In this document: piece by piece, positions 11,760 through 22,008 of the stretch
Layout: every line of letters begins with the position of its first letter
How positions within the stretch are numbered: the stretch's first letter is position 1
Assembly: GCA_010015805.1 (NCBI GenBank)
Contig: ML978132.1
Span: 62,001 to 126,000 of the forward strand
Direction of reading: 5' to 3'
DNA length: 64,000 nucleotides
DNA from: Rhizodiscina lignyota
Lineage: Eukaryota > Ascomycota > Dothideomycetes > Aulographales > Rhizodiscinaceae
Notes under the pieces: generated by a model
The model's input: only the letters and a program-made list of their open reading frames with translations
Database searches by the model: none
Told to the model about the DNA's origin: nothing
Program-made: the position numbers and the translations under genes

Positions 11760-12203
11760 TAAATAATGCAAAAGGATCGTGGACAGATCATTGTCTATAA
11801 GATAGGTACGAAAGACTTATCGTCGACTCATTCTGGTGGTTTGAGGATATTATGGGTGACGCCGGTCCCCAACAGTAGTTAGAAACAAGATAGATTGATT
11901 CTTAATTAGAGATTCGAGTAATTCTTGCTGCTTCCGAGTTGGCGTGTAATGTGAATGGGATATGACCACAACAGAATCGCAATGGTTCGATAAAGGACCC
12001 TTACGAAGTAGACTTACAATAACCGGACCCACAATTTTCCACTTTCGCTTGACCACTTTACGCGCCTTGACGCGTCGCGTCTGCCGACGACCACTTCTCG
12101 AAGTATCACGTCACCTAGCTCCGCAGACTCGCTTGACCAAATTTCGACCTTCTTAAGCCTCAGTGGCCCTCGTTCAGCCTCAGGTCCACATTGACAAGCA
12201 GAC
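11760..12203. other. Intergenic, RFC3 promoter
   Basis: Spacer between two rightward genes. It contains a cluster of CGCGTC-type words (12059-12080: GCGCCTTGACGCGTCGCGTC) about 130 bp before the RFC3 start. That looks like an MluI-box-like (ACGCGT) G1/S element, known upstream of replication genes in yeasts; its function here is inferred only. Confidence 0.4.
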
Positions 12204-13539
12204 ATGTCTGACTTTGAAGACGAGATGGACGTGGACGCGCCCGCCGTCCAAAGCGCCATCACGTTCAGCTCAAACGACGCCAATACGAAAGGAAAGAGGT
12301 CGGCAGCGAATCTTCCCGTCGAAGCCGAGGATTCTCTACCATGGTGAGGCTTCAAAAGCAGGATTTGTGAAACTCTGCGCTTACTGCCCCGAAGGGTTGA
12401 GAAATATCGGCCCAGCACTCTTGAGGACGTCTCTGGTCACCATGACATCCTCGCAACGATTAACAAATTCGTCGACACGAATGTATGTATACGTACTTGG
12501 ATCTGAGGTTAATGGAGCTCACACACTCTAGCGACTGCCTCACTTACTACTGTATGGTCCTCCGGGTACTGGCAAAACGTCTACAGTCCTTGCGCTCGCT
12601 CGACGAATATATGGAAACAAGAACATGCGACAGATGGTTCTTGAGCTCAATGCATCGGATGATCGAGGAATTGACGTCGTTAGGCAAGTATACGGTCACT
12701 ATGGAATTCCACGTGGCTAACAAGCTGTCAGAGAACAAATCAAGACCTTCTCAAGTACCAAGCAGATCTTCTCCATTGCCCCGGCTGCTGGCTCCTCCTC
12801 CTTAGCTACATTCAAGCTTATTATCCTCGACGAAGCCGACGCCATGACTTCCACTGCACAGATGGCATTGCGACGCATCATGGAGAAGTACACCGCGAAC
12901 ACCAGATTCTGCATCATTGCAAACTACACGCACAAGCTCTCTCCTGCCCTACTCTCGCGGTGCACACGGTTCCGATTCAGTCCGCTGAAGGAAGATGATA
13001 TAAGACAGTTGGTTGACCAAGTCATCGAGAAGGAGGAGATTCAGATCGTTCCAGAAGCAGTGGATGCACTTGTGCGGCTGAGCAAAGGTGATATGAGAAG
13101 AGCACTGAATGTTCTCCAAGCGTGCCATGCGAGCAGTACACCGCTACAGCCACCGGGACAACCTCCACCGGATCCAAAAACCATCAAGCGTGATACCATC
13201 ACAGAGGAGACAATCTACGACTGCATTGCGGCACCACATCCTGCCGACATCCGACTAATACGCGACACTCTCCTTCAGACATCAAATGTGACGAGTTGTC
13301 TGCATACGATCAACACACTCAAAACTACGAAGGGCTTAGCCTTGGCAGACATTCTCACGGCTTTGGCGGAAGAATTGGGCAAACTGGATGTACCAGCTCA
13401 GACGAGAGTGACGTGGTTAGAAGGGCTGAGCGAAGTGGAGTATAGGCTAAGTGGAGGAGGCAGTGAAGGCATACAGACGGGCGCCGTGATTGGGGTTGTT
13501 AGGAATGGCACAGATTTGGTGGAAAAGAGCAGGAAATGA
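12204..13539 (+). CDS. RFC3: Replication factor C subunit 3 (clamp loader ATPase)
   Basis: AAA+ subunit of the RFC clamp loader, which opens PCNA and loads it on primed DNA. Exons 12204-12343, 12395-12482, 12532-12683 and 12732-13539 give 395 aa. Walker A is GPPGTGKT, Walker B is IILDEADAM, and the Arg-finger/SRC motif is [11 protein letters not shown]. The N-terminus is acidic ([12 protein letters not shown]) and is followed by WVEKYRP, as in Rfc3/RFC5. The third intron must start with GC (AG/GCAAGT) to join VVR to EQIKTF in frame, so it is a GC-AG intron; a GT donor three bases later breaks the frame. C-terminal collar residues are present, so the protein is complete. Confidence 0.95.
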
Positions 13540-14742
13540 TTCCATTTCGAATCCAAGCGAACGTCAACTATCTCCCAAGAGCAGCATCGATCCTCAATCG
13601 CAGCGAAGCGACCGATAAACTACTCATCGGTATCGCTATGGTCCGGTTTGCATCTGAAGTTCTGCGCCTCTCCAGCGAATTCGAACAAATCCATTCTGGC
13701 TCAGATGTCGCTCCCGCCTCAGACACAATTAGGACATTGATACAAGGTACACAAAGTTCTAGAATCTGGCCTGAAGCTTTAAACTTTTGACACGGTGGCC
13801 CAGGGATGGTCTTTCATGTCATTGCATTTATCAGGCAGCCGCCTCGGAATTGAACCTGAGGGCAGATGTAGACCGACCTTAATGTCAGCAATATTACATT
13901 AACCAGAACAAAGAACATACCTTTACTCGTCTTAGAAAGGCCTGCCTCCGCATCAAAGGAACGCTTTCGTCGAAAACTAAGTCTTGATTCGCGTGAAGTA
14001 CTTGCCTATATTTTTAATCAAATATATGATTCCCCACACCCCGCACAACATTAAGCCATTGAACATCCAGGCAGAGTCAGGAAGGTTAGGGGGTCGTGCT
14101 TCTTGGCAGGCCTGGAGATATGAATACTACACATACTGAAACCCGTGGTGTTGGCCATCGTGCAACCCAATGACGAGGTCTTGCACTACTTCAAGGTTGC
14201 GCCCTGCATGTGGTCCAGTCCCTTCGACCAAAAAAGTTGATGTTGGCCAATCATACCGCCGGATCGCAGAGGTTTTCTCCTTTCGTACAATTTCAACCGA
14301 GCCACCGATTGCCAGAGATTAGCCGTGCAAAACGGAGCTCGCCGCGGCGCTGTGGTTGGCTGCCACACGCGCATTGTAGACGGCAGCCACAATAGCAGGG
14401 TCCGTGCCACGCCAAGACCACGCGGCTCTTAGCTCTTTAGATCAGCGGCCACCACTTTTACACAAACGCAGAACGAACACCCGCACAACCTCTCTCACTA
14501 CAAAACCTCACCACTTCTTCTTCCTCTTGCACTGCTTCTGCAAACCTCCAACCTTCTACCTTTCCCAATTACCCTGCTCGGCACATTTTCTGTCGACGTG
14601 ACACGCGCAATCAGCGCCAAACTCACATTGCACGCCTCGCGTCTTTCACTCTTCAAGCTACTTTCGACACCAACATCTTGCGCGAACAGCACGCGTTTCC
14701 GCACAACACCCCTCGCCGGGCATTCGGCAGACCTTTGTCGAA
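13540..14742. other. Region between RFC3 and THO2
   Basis: The right half is the THO2 leader and promoter, with CT-rich sequence at 14470-14600. The left half may hold a small leftward gene (separate entry). A short frame at 13536-13790 on the plus strand has no motif. Confidence 0.45.
13831..14158 (-). CDS. Possible small membrane protein (uncertain)
   Basis: The minus strand has a well-formed intron at 13878-13920 (GTATGT, CTGAC, AAG) that joins an open frame (SFRRKRSFDAEAGLSKTSK, then GRSTSALRFNSEAAA and a stop at 13831). Upstream, from ATG 14158, a frame can be read through PNLPDSAWMFNGLMLCGVWG, a likely membrane helix. The link between the two parts would need an intron shorter than 40 nt and is not resolved. 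I do not recognise the product. It could also be chance; only the splice signals and the hydrophobic segment support it. Confidence 0.25.
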
Positions 14743-17700
14743 ATGCCGCCCGGCCAGAAGCGCAAGCGCGGCGACGCAAACTATCCAACAGATCGAAATG
14801 ACAGCAACTCGCAGCGGCCATCCCCGCATCGGCCTCAGAATATGGGCCTCGCACAGCACAACCAGCTGCAACACCCAGGCGGTCGTGGTGGCAGGCAAGC
14901 AAGTGGAAATCGAGGTGGCAGGCGCGGCTCTGCTTCCTTCGGATCCAGGGAGCCTGGAAGCGCAAACGCGTCTGCTGCTGGTCAAGGTCCAGCATCGAAC
15001 ACCACAATGTCTCCTCCGGCGACAAATCCTCCCCCAACCCGAGCTCCGCCGGTGAGCACACCTAACACTCCGACCATGACGCCAGCAAATCCGCAATCGA
15101 CTGCGGGAATTCCACTTGGAACAGCAGGAAAGATCTTGCCGACAAACTTCTACTACCGCTCTCTCACAAAGGATCGTGTCGCAGCATGGCAGGATACTGG
15201 AAAGGCTGTCGTCCTCCAGGAGACAAAGGCAGCGTTAGAAGAAGGAAAGGCAGCCTTAAAGGCAGCCTTGGCGGTCATCGAAGCAACGGCGGCCGGAGAA
15301 GCAAAGGCAGCTATAGAAGCAAAGGTCGCTGTCGTCCAAGAAGCAAACAAGGAGCTTCAGAAGGGCATTCTTCCAGATGCGCTCTTCGAAGAGCTCATTC
15401 GAGCCACGATCGAAAACCGGCTGCCTGCCAAGGAAGCCGGCTCTGTGGTGAAAGAGCTCTTAGCATCTCAGACTGCATCCGCGCAAGAGCATCTTGCAGA
15501 AATCTTCCTCGACACACTCTCGGTCATGACTCTCAACTTCGAGGCTCGTAGAGCCGAGGCCGCCATACCTGACGTTCCTAATCCCGGCGCTATCCATGAT
15601 CTCGTAGTCGCAACCGACATTTCCGCCGACACAATGCGGGACCAGCTTGAGACATACCTTCTCATGGCTTGTGGTCTCACACGTCAGACTTTCGACCGAG
15701 CGATCATTCGATACACGACGAATCATGTTTACCGCCAAGCTGCATTCAATTTGCTCAGAGAAGAGTCTGAGGGCTACAGCAAGCTTGTGACGGAATACTT
15801 CACGACTGTACAAGGCCACATAGTCGCCGTACCAAGCCAAGAGCTTGTTGATGAGACCTTTATGAAGGTGAAAGCCCTGATCGGCACTTTCGATCTTGAC
15901 GTGGGAAGAGTGCTGGATGTCACCCTCGACGTGTTCTCAAACCTTTTGGTGAAGCATCATCGATTCTTCATCAAGTTTCTGAGGTCCAGCTCCTGGTGGC
16001 CCGCAGAGAAGACATTTGAGCAGGCTGAGTGGACAGACAAGCCCTTCGGCTCGTTGCCGGCGTGGGCAGAGCGTGATTACGACCCAACTGCCGTCAATGA
16101 GGAAGAGCAGAAGGCCAAGAAGTCTCAGTTGAGAGAGGTCCGGGATATTGCATTCTGGCAGCGTGTTGAAGAAGTCGGACTTGCGGCATGGTTCGAGCTT
16201 GGCGGTCGTCGACTAATGGACCCAGAAGAAAAGGCAAAGTTCGAGAACATGGAGCAACCTGGTTCGAAGGATGAGAAAGAGCAGGAGTCCTTGATGGACA
16301 ACAATTGGATCGCTGTAACCGGAACCATGCCACCGCAAGGCAATCGCATTGCTGCTCAGCTCATGGGATTCAAGTTGCGCAATTACACCGATCCTGCTCG
16401 CAAGACCAAGGACCACCTCCTCGACAATCTTATCTTTCTCGCAGCGCTCCTCATCAAGATCGGTTTCATCTCTCTGCGCGATCTTTACCCTCACCTTTAC
16501 CCAGATCCCGAGACTATGGAGAAAGAAATCAAGCCCAAGCTCGAGAAGGAGAAGGCAGAGCGCGAGAGAAAGAGTAGGCCTGGAGGAGGCATGAATGCTT
16601 TGTTGACAGCGGGGGCACTTGTCGATGACACTCTACCTACGCAACAACACTCAAGACTGCGAGACTCCAACACAGGCCACTCTACACCCAAGTCGGATCC
16701 TCCTGGTAAACCCGAGGAAAATGCGAAGAAGGAACTTCCACCACCTGCAGACCAAGTGATTGCTCTATTGAAGAGTCTCCTCATGATCGGAGCGCTTCCA
16801 GAATCGCTCTTCATCCTCAGCAAGCACAAGTGGCTGATGGATTTGCAACCAGAACTTCCCCAGTACGTCCACCGAGTCTTGCATCAGTCGATCTCCAAGG
16901 TCTACGAATCCGTGCGATCAGCATCGGAGTGCAATCGCGATCAAACGCACAAACCGGTCTATGTCCACAATGCAGGCATGCCCCAGGGTGAATTCGAAAT
17001 GTCGGCCGCAGTTCCGAAGAAATCATTGAAGTGGGCAAGAATGGAGAAGTACAATGACGAGGGTACTGACTACATCTTCTACTGGGAAGACTGGATCGAC
17101 AACGTTCCGATTTGTCAGACTGTCAACGACGTCTTCCTGCTTTGCAATAGCTTCCTCAACGTCTCAGGCGCCAAGATCGGCGAAGACTCCAACCTTCTGG
17201 ATAAGCTTGTGCGAATCGGCAAGTACTCGCTGGCAAATGACTCCAGCGAAGAGAACTTTAACCGCTGGGCCGATCTGTGCAAGCGCCTGCTAGTACCTGC
17301 TCTTTCTCTCACCAAGTGCAACCCTGGCATTGTTAATGAAGTTTGGGATCTCATCAAGATGTTCCCCGCTGCAACGCGGTACAGCATGTATGCTGAGTGG
17401 CATAGCGGGCCGACTTCTAGACAGCCTGCTATCCTTTCCGCATTCAACCAAGCAAGAGCTGAGACGAAAGACGTTCTGAAACGCATCAGCAAAACCAATA
17501 CCAAGCAAATGGCGCGCTTACTAGCTAAAGTTGCCTATGCGAATCCTGGTGTCGTCTTCGCTGTCACTTTCAATCAGATTGAAAGCTACAACAACCTCAT
17601 CGAAGTTGTTGTTGAATGCGTGCGCTATTTCGCCTTCCTGGGTTACGATGTGCTCATTTGGTCACTTTTGGCCTCACTTGGCGGCAAGAGTCGAGACGCT

Positions 17701-20700
17701 AAGCAAGGCGACGGCATGCTCACTTCGACTTGGCTGCAAGCGCTCAGCCATTTCACTGGCAAAGTCTTCCACCGCTACGCCGTTCTGAATCTCAACCCCA
17801 TTCTCCGCTACGTATGCTTCCAGCTTCGTCAAGGAAACAGCTCTGATCTTGACATTCTCCAAAACCTCGTCGAGGTTATGGCTGGCATCTCACCTCCAAT
17901 CAGCTACAATGAGTGGCAGATACAAGCCTTGGCCGGCGGAGGTGCACTGCTCCGGGAGATTGTTTTCACGCAGACTCAGGACAACCGCAACAAGGAAAAG
18001 ACCACGGCGAAGAGACTAATGCGCTCCTTAACTGAATTGCCGAGTGGAAACGATTCACAAGGCCTACTTGGTCCTCAACTGCTCGTCATGCTGGCGCAGG
18101 AGCTGTTGCTCTTCCCAAATCGGGACGATGTCCGGAACGATCCGCTCAAGGTGATGGCGAACAACCTCGACAGGATCTACCAGGCATTTTGCCAATACCT
18201 TGAGATGTTGAGATGGAACATGACTCCGTCAGAGTTTGACGCAATCATCCCCGATGTCGCTGCTTTGATAGAGGACTTTGGAATATCTCCAGAGATTGCG
18301 TGGACCATCGCGAGACCAAGCATCAACGCACAAATCGAGAGAGTCAAACTCGCGCAAACCGCAAAGGAGGCCGATACCCAAAAGACCCTCGAGAACGGCG
18401 ATGTTGAAATGACCGATGCACCTTCGCCCGCAGAGAAGCCTGTTGGTGCCAATGGCTCATCCGAAGGAGGACCAGCTGCTGATCAAGTCATGATCGAGGA
18501 GGCAAAGCCGACACCAGAGGTTTCTTCCGTCGATGCTCAATCTGTGCCACTTGCGAATGGCACTCCTCCGGTCCAAACGCCGACCCCTCCAGTGTCTGCG
18601 CAAACTTCGACCCCAACAGCAGAGGAGATCATGGCTTCAGCACTTACGCCATACATCGACCGCTTTAAGCAGATTCTCCCAATCGATTTTGAGGATAACC
18701 TTGGCATCCAGTTCTATGTCACGTTCTGGCAGTTCGAGCTCGGCGATATTATTTCCCCAACGAAACTGTACTCGGCCGAGATGCTGAAGCATAGTCAGAA
18801 GTATCAGATGATAGAAGAGAAACTGAAGCCGTTGCGAGCTCGCCTGGCACGCACTGGGTCCAAAGCAACACCTCAAGTTACTGCCCTGGAGAAAGAAAGC
18901 GACGACGAGCGCAAAAAGGCTAGTGACATCTTGTCTGAGCTTAATGTCTGCGTTGCTAGATATCAACGTGGCATGAAGCGTTTGGCGCAGGAGAAAAAGA
19001 CTTGGTTCGATGCCTACCTTGGAGAAGGAAACGATCCGATACACGGTATTTTGCACCAGGCTCTTTGGCAACACTGCTTCCTTCCTCGGATCCTTTTATC
19101 TGCCAGCGACGGGCTCTATGTCTTCAACCTGATCATGTATCTGCACAACAATAACGTGCCTGGTTTCCGATTGATGAGGTTGCTCGACTTCATATTCCAA
19201 ACGGACCAGATGATCGCGACAATATTCCACTTCACGACGCGTGAAGCGGAGAACTTTTCGCGCTTCCTGGCTATGCTGCTGAAGCTTCTGAAATCATGGT
19301 ACTCAAGCAAGGAGACCTTCGAGAATGCTGCACTTGGCATCAAGGATAAGAATCCGACTGGCTCTGTCGGATTTGCGATGAAATGGACTAAGGAGCCTTG
19401 GTCGCCAACGCTTCATCTCACATTCGCGCAGTTCCTTAATGTGATCACGAAGTGGCAGGGTCAGCTTTGCCGTTCTATCAGCAACTGCATGAAAGGCGGA
19501 GAATACATGCATATCCGAAACGCCATCGTACTCCTCAAGGCCACGGATCAGTTCATTCCGAACATTGATGCGCATGCTGATATGATTTTCGATGCACTCA
19601 CGCCCTTGAAGACCCACGAGGAGAGGCAGGATATCAAGCTTGCAGCGACAGGTGTGTTTGGTGATCTGGACAAGAGGCGGGACAAGGAGGATTTTGTCAC
19701 AGTTCAGGCTTTCAAGGGAGTGGCACCTGCGAATGATCAGACAACGACCACCACTGTGAAGCCGCCGATTGCAAAGGCCGGAACACCACGAGCAAACACG
19801 CCACAGCCGCCAAGCAATACAAAGGTGCTCAGTGCCTCAGCGCCAACGTTCAAGCCTGGTGTCAACGGGACAACGAAGCCGCCTGTATCTGGGAAGCAGG
19901 ATGTTGAGGATGGCGAGATTGGGGAGACCGAGGAGTCAAAGAAGACGGAAGCTCAGGACAAGAAGGCGACGGAAGTAACAACAGCGGATATACAGAAATC
20001 TGATTCTACCAAACCGGTCGAAGCACCAAAGATCTCTGCCCCAGCTACCTCCGCACCGCCTTCGAAGCCGGCTACTCCTGCGCCTCCTGCTGCGAAGCCT
20101 CCATTGCCATCTCAAGCTTCGCACTCTGCACCGCGTGCAGATCCCCCGAAGTCAGGTCCATCCCTATCTACAGCACCATCCATTCATCCAAGAACTGAGG
20201 GTAGTCGACCGCCTTCCACTCAGCCTCCTGTTGGCCGAGCGCCTCATGCTCTACCAAACCGACCTGAAGGCCGCATCCCCAGCGGAAGAGTCAATGATCG
20301 ACCAGGAGACCGAAGCCATGACTATGGTAGAGGTGATCGACCGGGAGAACGAGGCGATGACTATGGTAGACTTGATCGGCCAGGCGAGCTGAAGCGAGAT
20401 GAGCGACAAGGTCGTTCTCCGGCGGCAAATCGGAGCCGCAGCCGTTCCCCAGATCGAAGTGCAGCGAACTATCGCGACCGAGAACCCTTACATGGTCCAT
20501 CAAGAGACGCTCGTAACGGTCCAGATGATAGAAGATTCCCACCTCGGGATACCCGCGCTCCACCGGCACCAATAAGCACTCCCCGTGATCGAATGCAAGA
20601 GTCGTCGCGTCCGTCTCCGGCATCAGACAGCAGGGCTCGTCCATCTCAAGGCGTATCTTCGAATGCAGCTGCTCCCACTCAGCAAGAACATGGTTCTATG

Positions 20701-22008
20701 CTCAATCCCGAGCGTGCAGCCTTGATGGAGCAATCAGAGCGCGGCCCCCCACCTCAGCATGACCGTCCACCCATCAACGGCGACCGCTCAAGATTCCGTG
20801 ACGATCGTGGACCACCGAGCGATCGAGACTTTGGCCGACGCACTGATGGTACTAGCGAGCGAGAGACACGCAGCCAGCGAGGCTCCCGACATCAGTCTCC
20901 TCGTCGTGACGATCGTGGATCTCTCCGCAACGAGCCAGGCCGAGATGACCGTGGATCTCTCCGCAACGAGCCAGGCCGGGATGATCGTGGATCTCTCCGC
21001 AGCGAGCCAGGCCGAGATGGCAGGCGGGACGATCGTGCTGCTCCACCCGAGCGCGCCCCTCCTCCAAGTCCAGCTCCGAGCCGAGATGCTCGTGATAATG
21101 CTCCAACGGGCCCTCGTGACACGCACACTTCGCGCGGTAGTCGAGACTTGTTCCATCAGCCACCGCCTCCTCGTCAGCCAGTTGATCTCAACCATGGCCG
21201 CTTGTCGCAGGACTTCGCAGTGCCTCCTCGTCCTAGTGATCCGAATTACGGTCGATTGAGCACAGGCGGTGCAGCACCTACTGGTCCTGACATTCCCTCT
21301 GGCCCTCGTGGACGTCCTACCCCGCGTGGAGGACGCAACTACAACGCACCAGCTGACACTACTGGCATTCATCCAAGCCGACTGGCCAACATCAACGCGC
21401 CGCCTTCGAAGTTGCAGACGCAGAACTTGCCCTCGCCATCCTCGCATTCGTCCGGCTTCCCTCCGTCTGGCCCTCCGTCTGGCCCACGCAGCGCACGCGG
21501 TGGTGCAACCAACAATCCTTTCGGCGCAGGAGCTTCTCCTGTTTCAGCTAGGCCAGGCCCACCAGGTGCCCCCACCGGCCCAGGCGCTAGCGCAGGCGAT
21601 CGCGACCGAGAGCGAAGGCAAGGAGACGATGCTAGAGACAAGCGCTTCTCTGGCTTGAACAGCATTCTGCAGGGAGCTCCCGGAAGCGAGGAGCGTGAGC
21701 GTCGTACCGATCTGATGCATTCGCGCGCTCCCTCGGACCACCGCGAGCGTCCCGACATGGACGAGCGCGGTGGCAGAAAGCGTGAGGCGCGTCGACGGTC
21801 AAGAAGCGCACATGAGCGTGGCGGTGAGAGGGATGGTGCCCGGCGGGTACCAAGCAGCAGCGGCGGACAGGGCGAGCGCGGCGCTCGCCGTCGCGAGGAT
21901 CGTGGTCGTGAGCGGGATGCACAATGGGGGGAGAGGGAGAGGAAGAGAGGTCGTGGTGCTGGGGATGAAGGCCCCAGCCCCGACGTGAAGAGGAGTCGGC
22001 GGGGATAG
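14743..22008 (+). CDS. THO2: THO complex subunit 2
   Basis: Very large (2421 aa) intronless frame matching THO2/THOC2, the scaffold of the THO complex that couples transcription to mRNA packaging and export in the nucleus (TREX). The N-terminal region (about 100-900) and the central Tho2 region (about 1280-1560, with YITFWQFELGD-like text) are recognisable; a helical C-terminal domain follows to about 1640. The last 750 residues are disordered and rich in Pro, Ser, Arg and Asp (RD/RS-type), as in animal THOC2, and end in basic clusters likely to bind RNA. Two oddities are visible: an Ala/Lys/Glu-rich insertion at about residues 155-205 and short tandem repeats near residues 2055-2100. The start ATG 14743 is followed by PPGQKRKRG, a plausible nuclear signal. 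Confidence 0.92.
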   Translation: MPPGQKRKRGDANYPTDRNDSNSQRPSPHRPQNMGLAQHNQLQHPGGRGGRQASGNRGGRRGSASFGSREPGSANASAAGQGPASNTTMSPPATNPPPTRAPPVSTPNTPTMTPANPQSTAGIPLGTAGKILPTNFYYRSLTKDRVAAWQDTGKAVVLQETKAALEEGKAALKAALAVIEATAAGEAKAAIEAKVAVVQEANKELQKGILPDALFEELIRATIENRLPAKEAGSVVKELLASQTASAQEHLAEIFLDTLSVMTLNFEARRAEAAIPDVPNPGAIHDLVVATDISADTMRDQLETYLLMACGLTRQTFDRAIIRYTTNHVYRQAAFNLLREESEGYSKLVTEYFTTVQGHIVAVPSQELVDETFMKVKALIGTFDLDVGRVLDVTLDVFSNLLVKHHRFFIKFLRSSSWWPAEKTFEQAEWTDKPFGSLPAWAERDYDPTAVNEEEQKAKKSQLREVRDIAFWQRVEEVGLAAWFELGGRRLMDPEEKAKFENMEQPGSKDEKEQESLMDNNWIAVTGTMPPQGNRIAAQLMGFKLRNYTDPARKTKDHLLDNLIFLAALLIKIGFISLRDLYPHLYPDPETMEKEIKPKLEKEKAERERKSRPGGGMNALLTAGALVDDTLPTQQHSRLRDSNTGHSTPKSDPPGKPEENAKKELPPPADQVIALLKSLLMIGALPESLFILSKHKWLMDLQPELPQYVHRVLHQSISKVYESVRSASECNRDQTHKPVYVHNAGMPQGEFEMSAAVPKKSLKWARMEKYNDEGTDYIFYWEDWIDNVPICQTVNDVFLLCNSFLNVSGAKIGEDSNLLDKLVRIGKYSLANDSSEENFNRWADLCKRLLVPALSLTKCNPGIVNEVWDLIKMFPAATRYSMYAEWHSGPTSRQPAILSAFNQARAETKDVLKRISKTNTKQMARLLAKVAYANPGVVFAVTFNQIESYNNLIEVVVECVRYFAFLGYDVLIWSLLASLGGKSRDAKQGDGMLTSTWLQALSHFTGKVFHRYAVLNLNPILRYVCFQLRQGNSSDLDILQNLVEVMAGISPPISYNEWQIQALAGGGALLREIVFTQTQDNRNKEKTTAKRLMRSLTELPSGNDSQGLLGPQLLVMLAQELLLFPNRDDVRNDPLKVMANNLDRIYQAFCQYLEMLRWNMTPSEFDAIIPDVAALIEDFGISPEIAWTIARPSINAQIERVKLAQTAKEADTQKTLENGDVEMTDAPSPAEKPVGANGSSEGGPAADQVMIEEAKPTPEVSSVDAQSVPLANGTPPVQTPTPPVSAQTSTPTAEEIMASALTPYIDRFKQILPIDFEDNLGIQFYVTFWQFELGDIISPTKLYSAEMLKHSQKYQMIEEKLKPLRARLARTGSKATPQVTALEKESDDERKKASDILSELNVCVARYQRGMKRLAQEKKTWFDAYLGEGNDPIHGILHQALWQHCFLPRILLSASDGLYVFNLIMYLHNNNVPGFRLMRLLDFIFQTDQMIATIFHFTTREAENFSRFLAMLLKLLKSWYSSKETFENAALGIKDKNPTGSVGFAMKWTKEPWSPTLHLTFAQFLNVITKWQGQLCRSISNCMKGGEYMHIRNAIVLLKATDQFIPNIDAHADMIFDALTPLKTHEERQDIKLAATGVFGDLDKRRDKEDFVTVQAFKGVAPANDQTTTTTVKPPIAKAGTPRANTPQPPSNTKVLSASAPTFKPGVNGTTKPPVSGKQDVEDGEIGETEESKKTEAQDKKATEVTTADIQKSDSTKPVEAPKISAPATSAPPSKPATPAPPAAKPPLPSQASHSAPRADPPKSGPSLSTAPSIHPRTEGSRPPSTQPPVGRAPHALPNRPEGRIPSGRVNDRPGDRSHDYGRGDRPGERGDDYGRLDRPGELKRDERQGRSPAANRSRSRSPDRSAANYRDREPLHGPSRDARNGPDDRRFPPRDTRAPPAPISTPRDRMQESSRPSPASDSRARPSQGVSSNAAAPTQQEHGSMLNPERAALMEQSERGPPPQHDRPPINGDRSRFRDDRGPPSDRDFGRRTDGTSERETRSQRGSRHQSPRRDDRGSLRNEPGRDDRGSLRNEPGRDDRGSLRSEPGRDGRRDDRAAPPERAPPPSPAPSRDARDNAPTGPRDTHTSRGSRDLFHQPPPPRQPVDLNHGRLSQDFAVPPRPSDPNYGRLSTGGAAPTGPDIPSGPRGRPTPRGGRNYNAPADTTGIHPSRLANINAPPSKLQTQNLPSPSSHSSGFPPSGPPSGPRSARGGATNNPFGAGASPVSARPGPPGAPTGPGASAGDRDRERRQGDDARDKRFSGLNSILQGAPGSEERERRTDLMHSRAPSDHRERPDMDERGGRKREARRRSRSAHERGGERDGARRVPSSSGGQGERGARRREDRGRERDAQWGERERKRGRGAGDEGPSPDVKRSRRG
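15210..15365 (+). repeat. Ala/Lys/Glu-rich low-complexity segment in THO2
   Basis: Degenerate repeats of GCA/AAG/GAA codons (AAGGCAGC, GAAGCAAAGGC) encode a long charged helix with many E-x-K-A units. Seen in the sequence; its spread in other species is unknown. Confidence 0.6.
20906..21030 (+). repeat. Tandem repeat in the THO2 tail
   Basis: A unit of about 42 bp is repeated three times and encodes DDRGSLRNEPGR-type repeats (third copy SLRSEPGR). A related duplicated block with DYGRGDRPGE and DYGRLDRPGE lies at about 20320-20390. The copies are nearly identical, pointing to recent slippage. Confidence 0.75.

Noticed and set aside
13831-13912. tRNA-like T-loop word (GGTTCAATTCC on the minus strand)
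   Set aside because: The bases on both sides do not pair into a T stem, and no acceptor or D arm can be placed; a coding end with an intron explains the stretch better.
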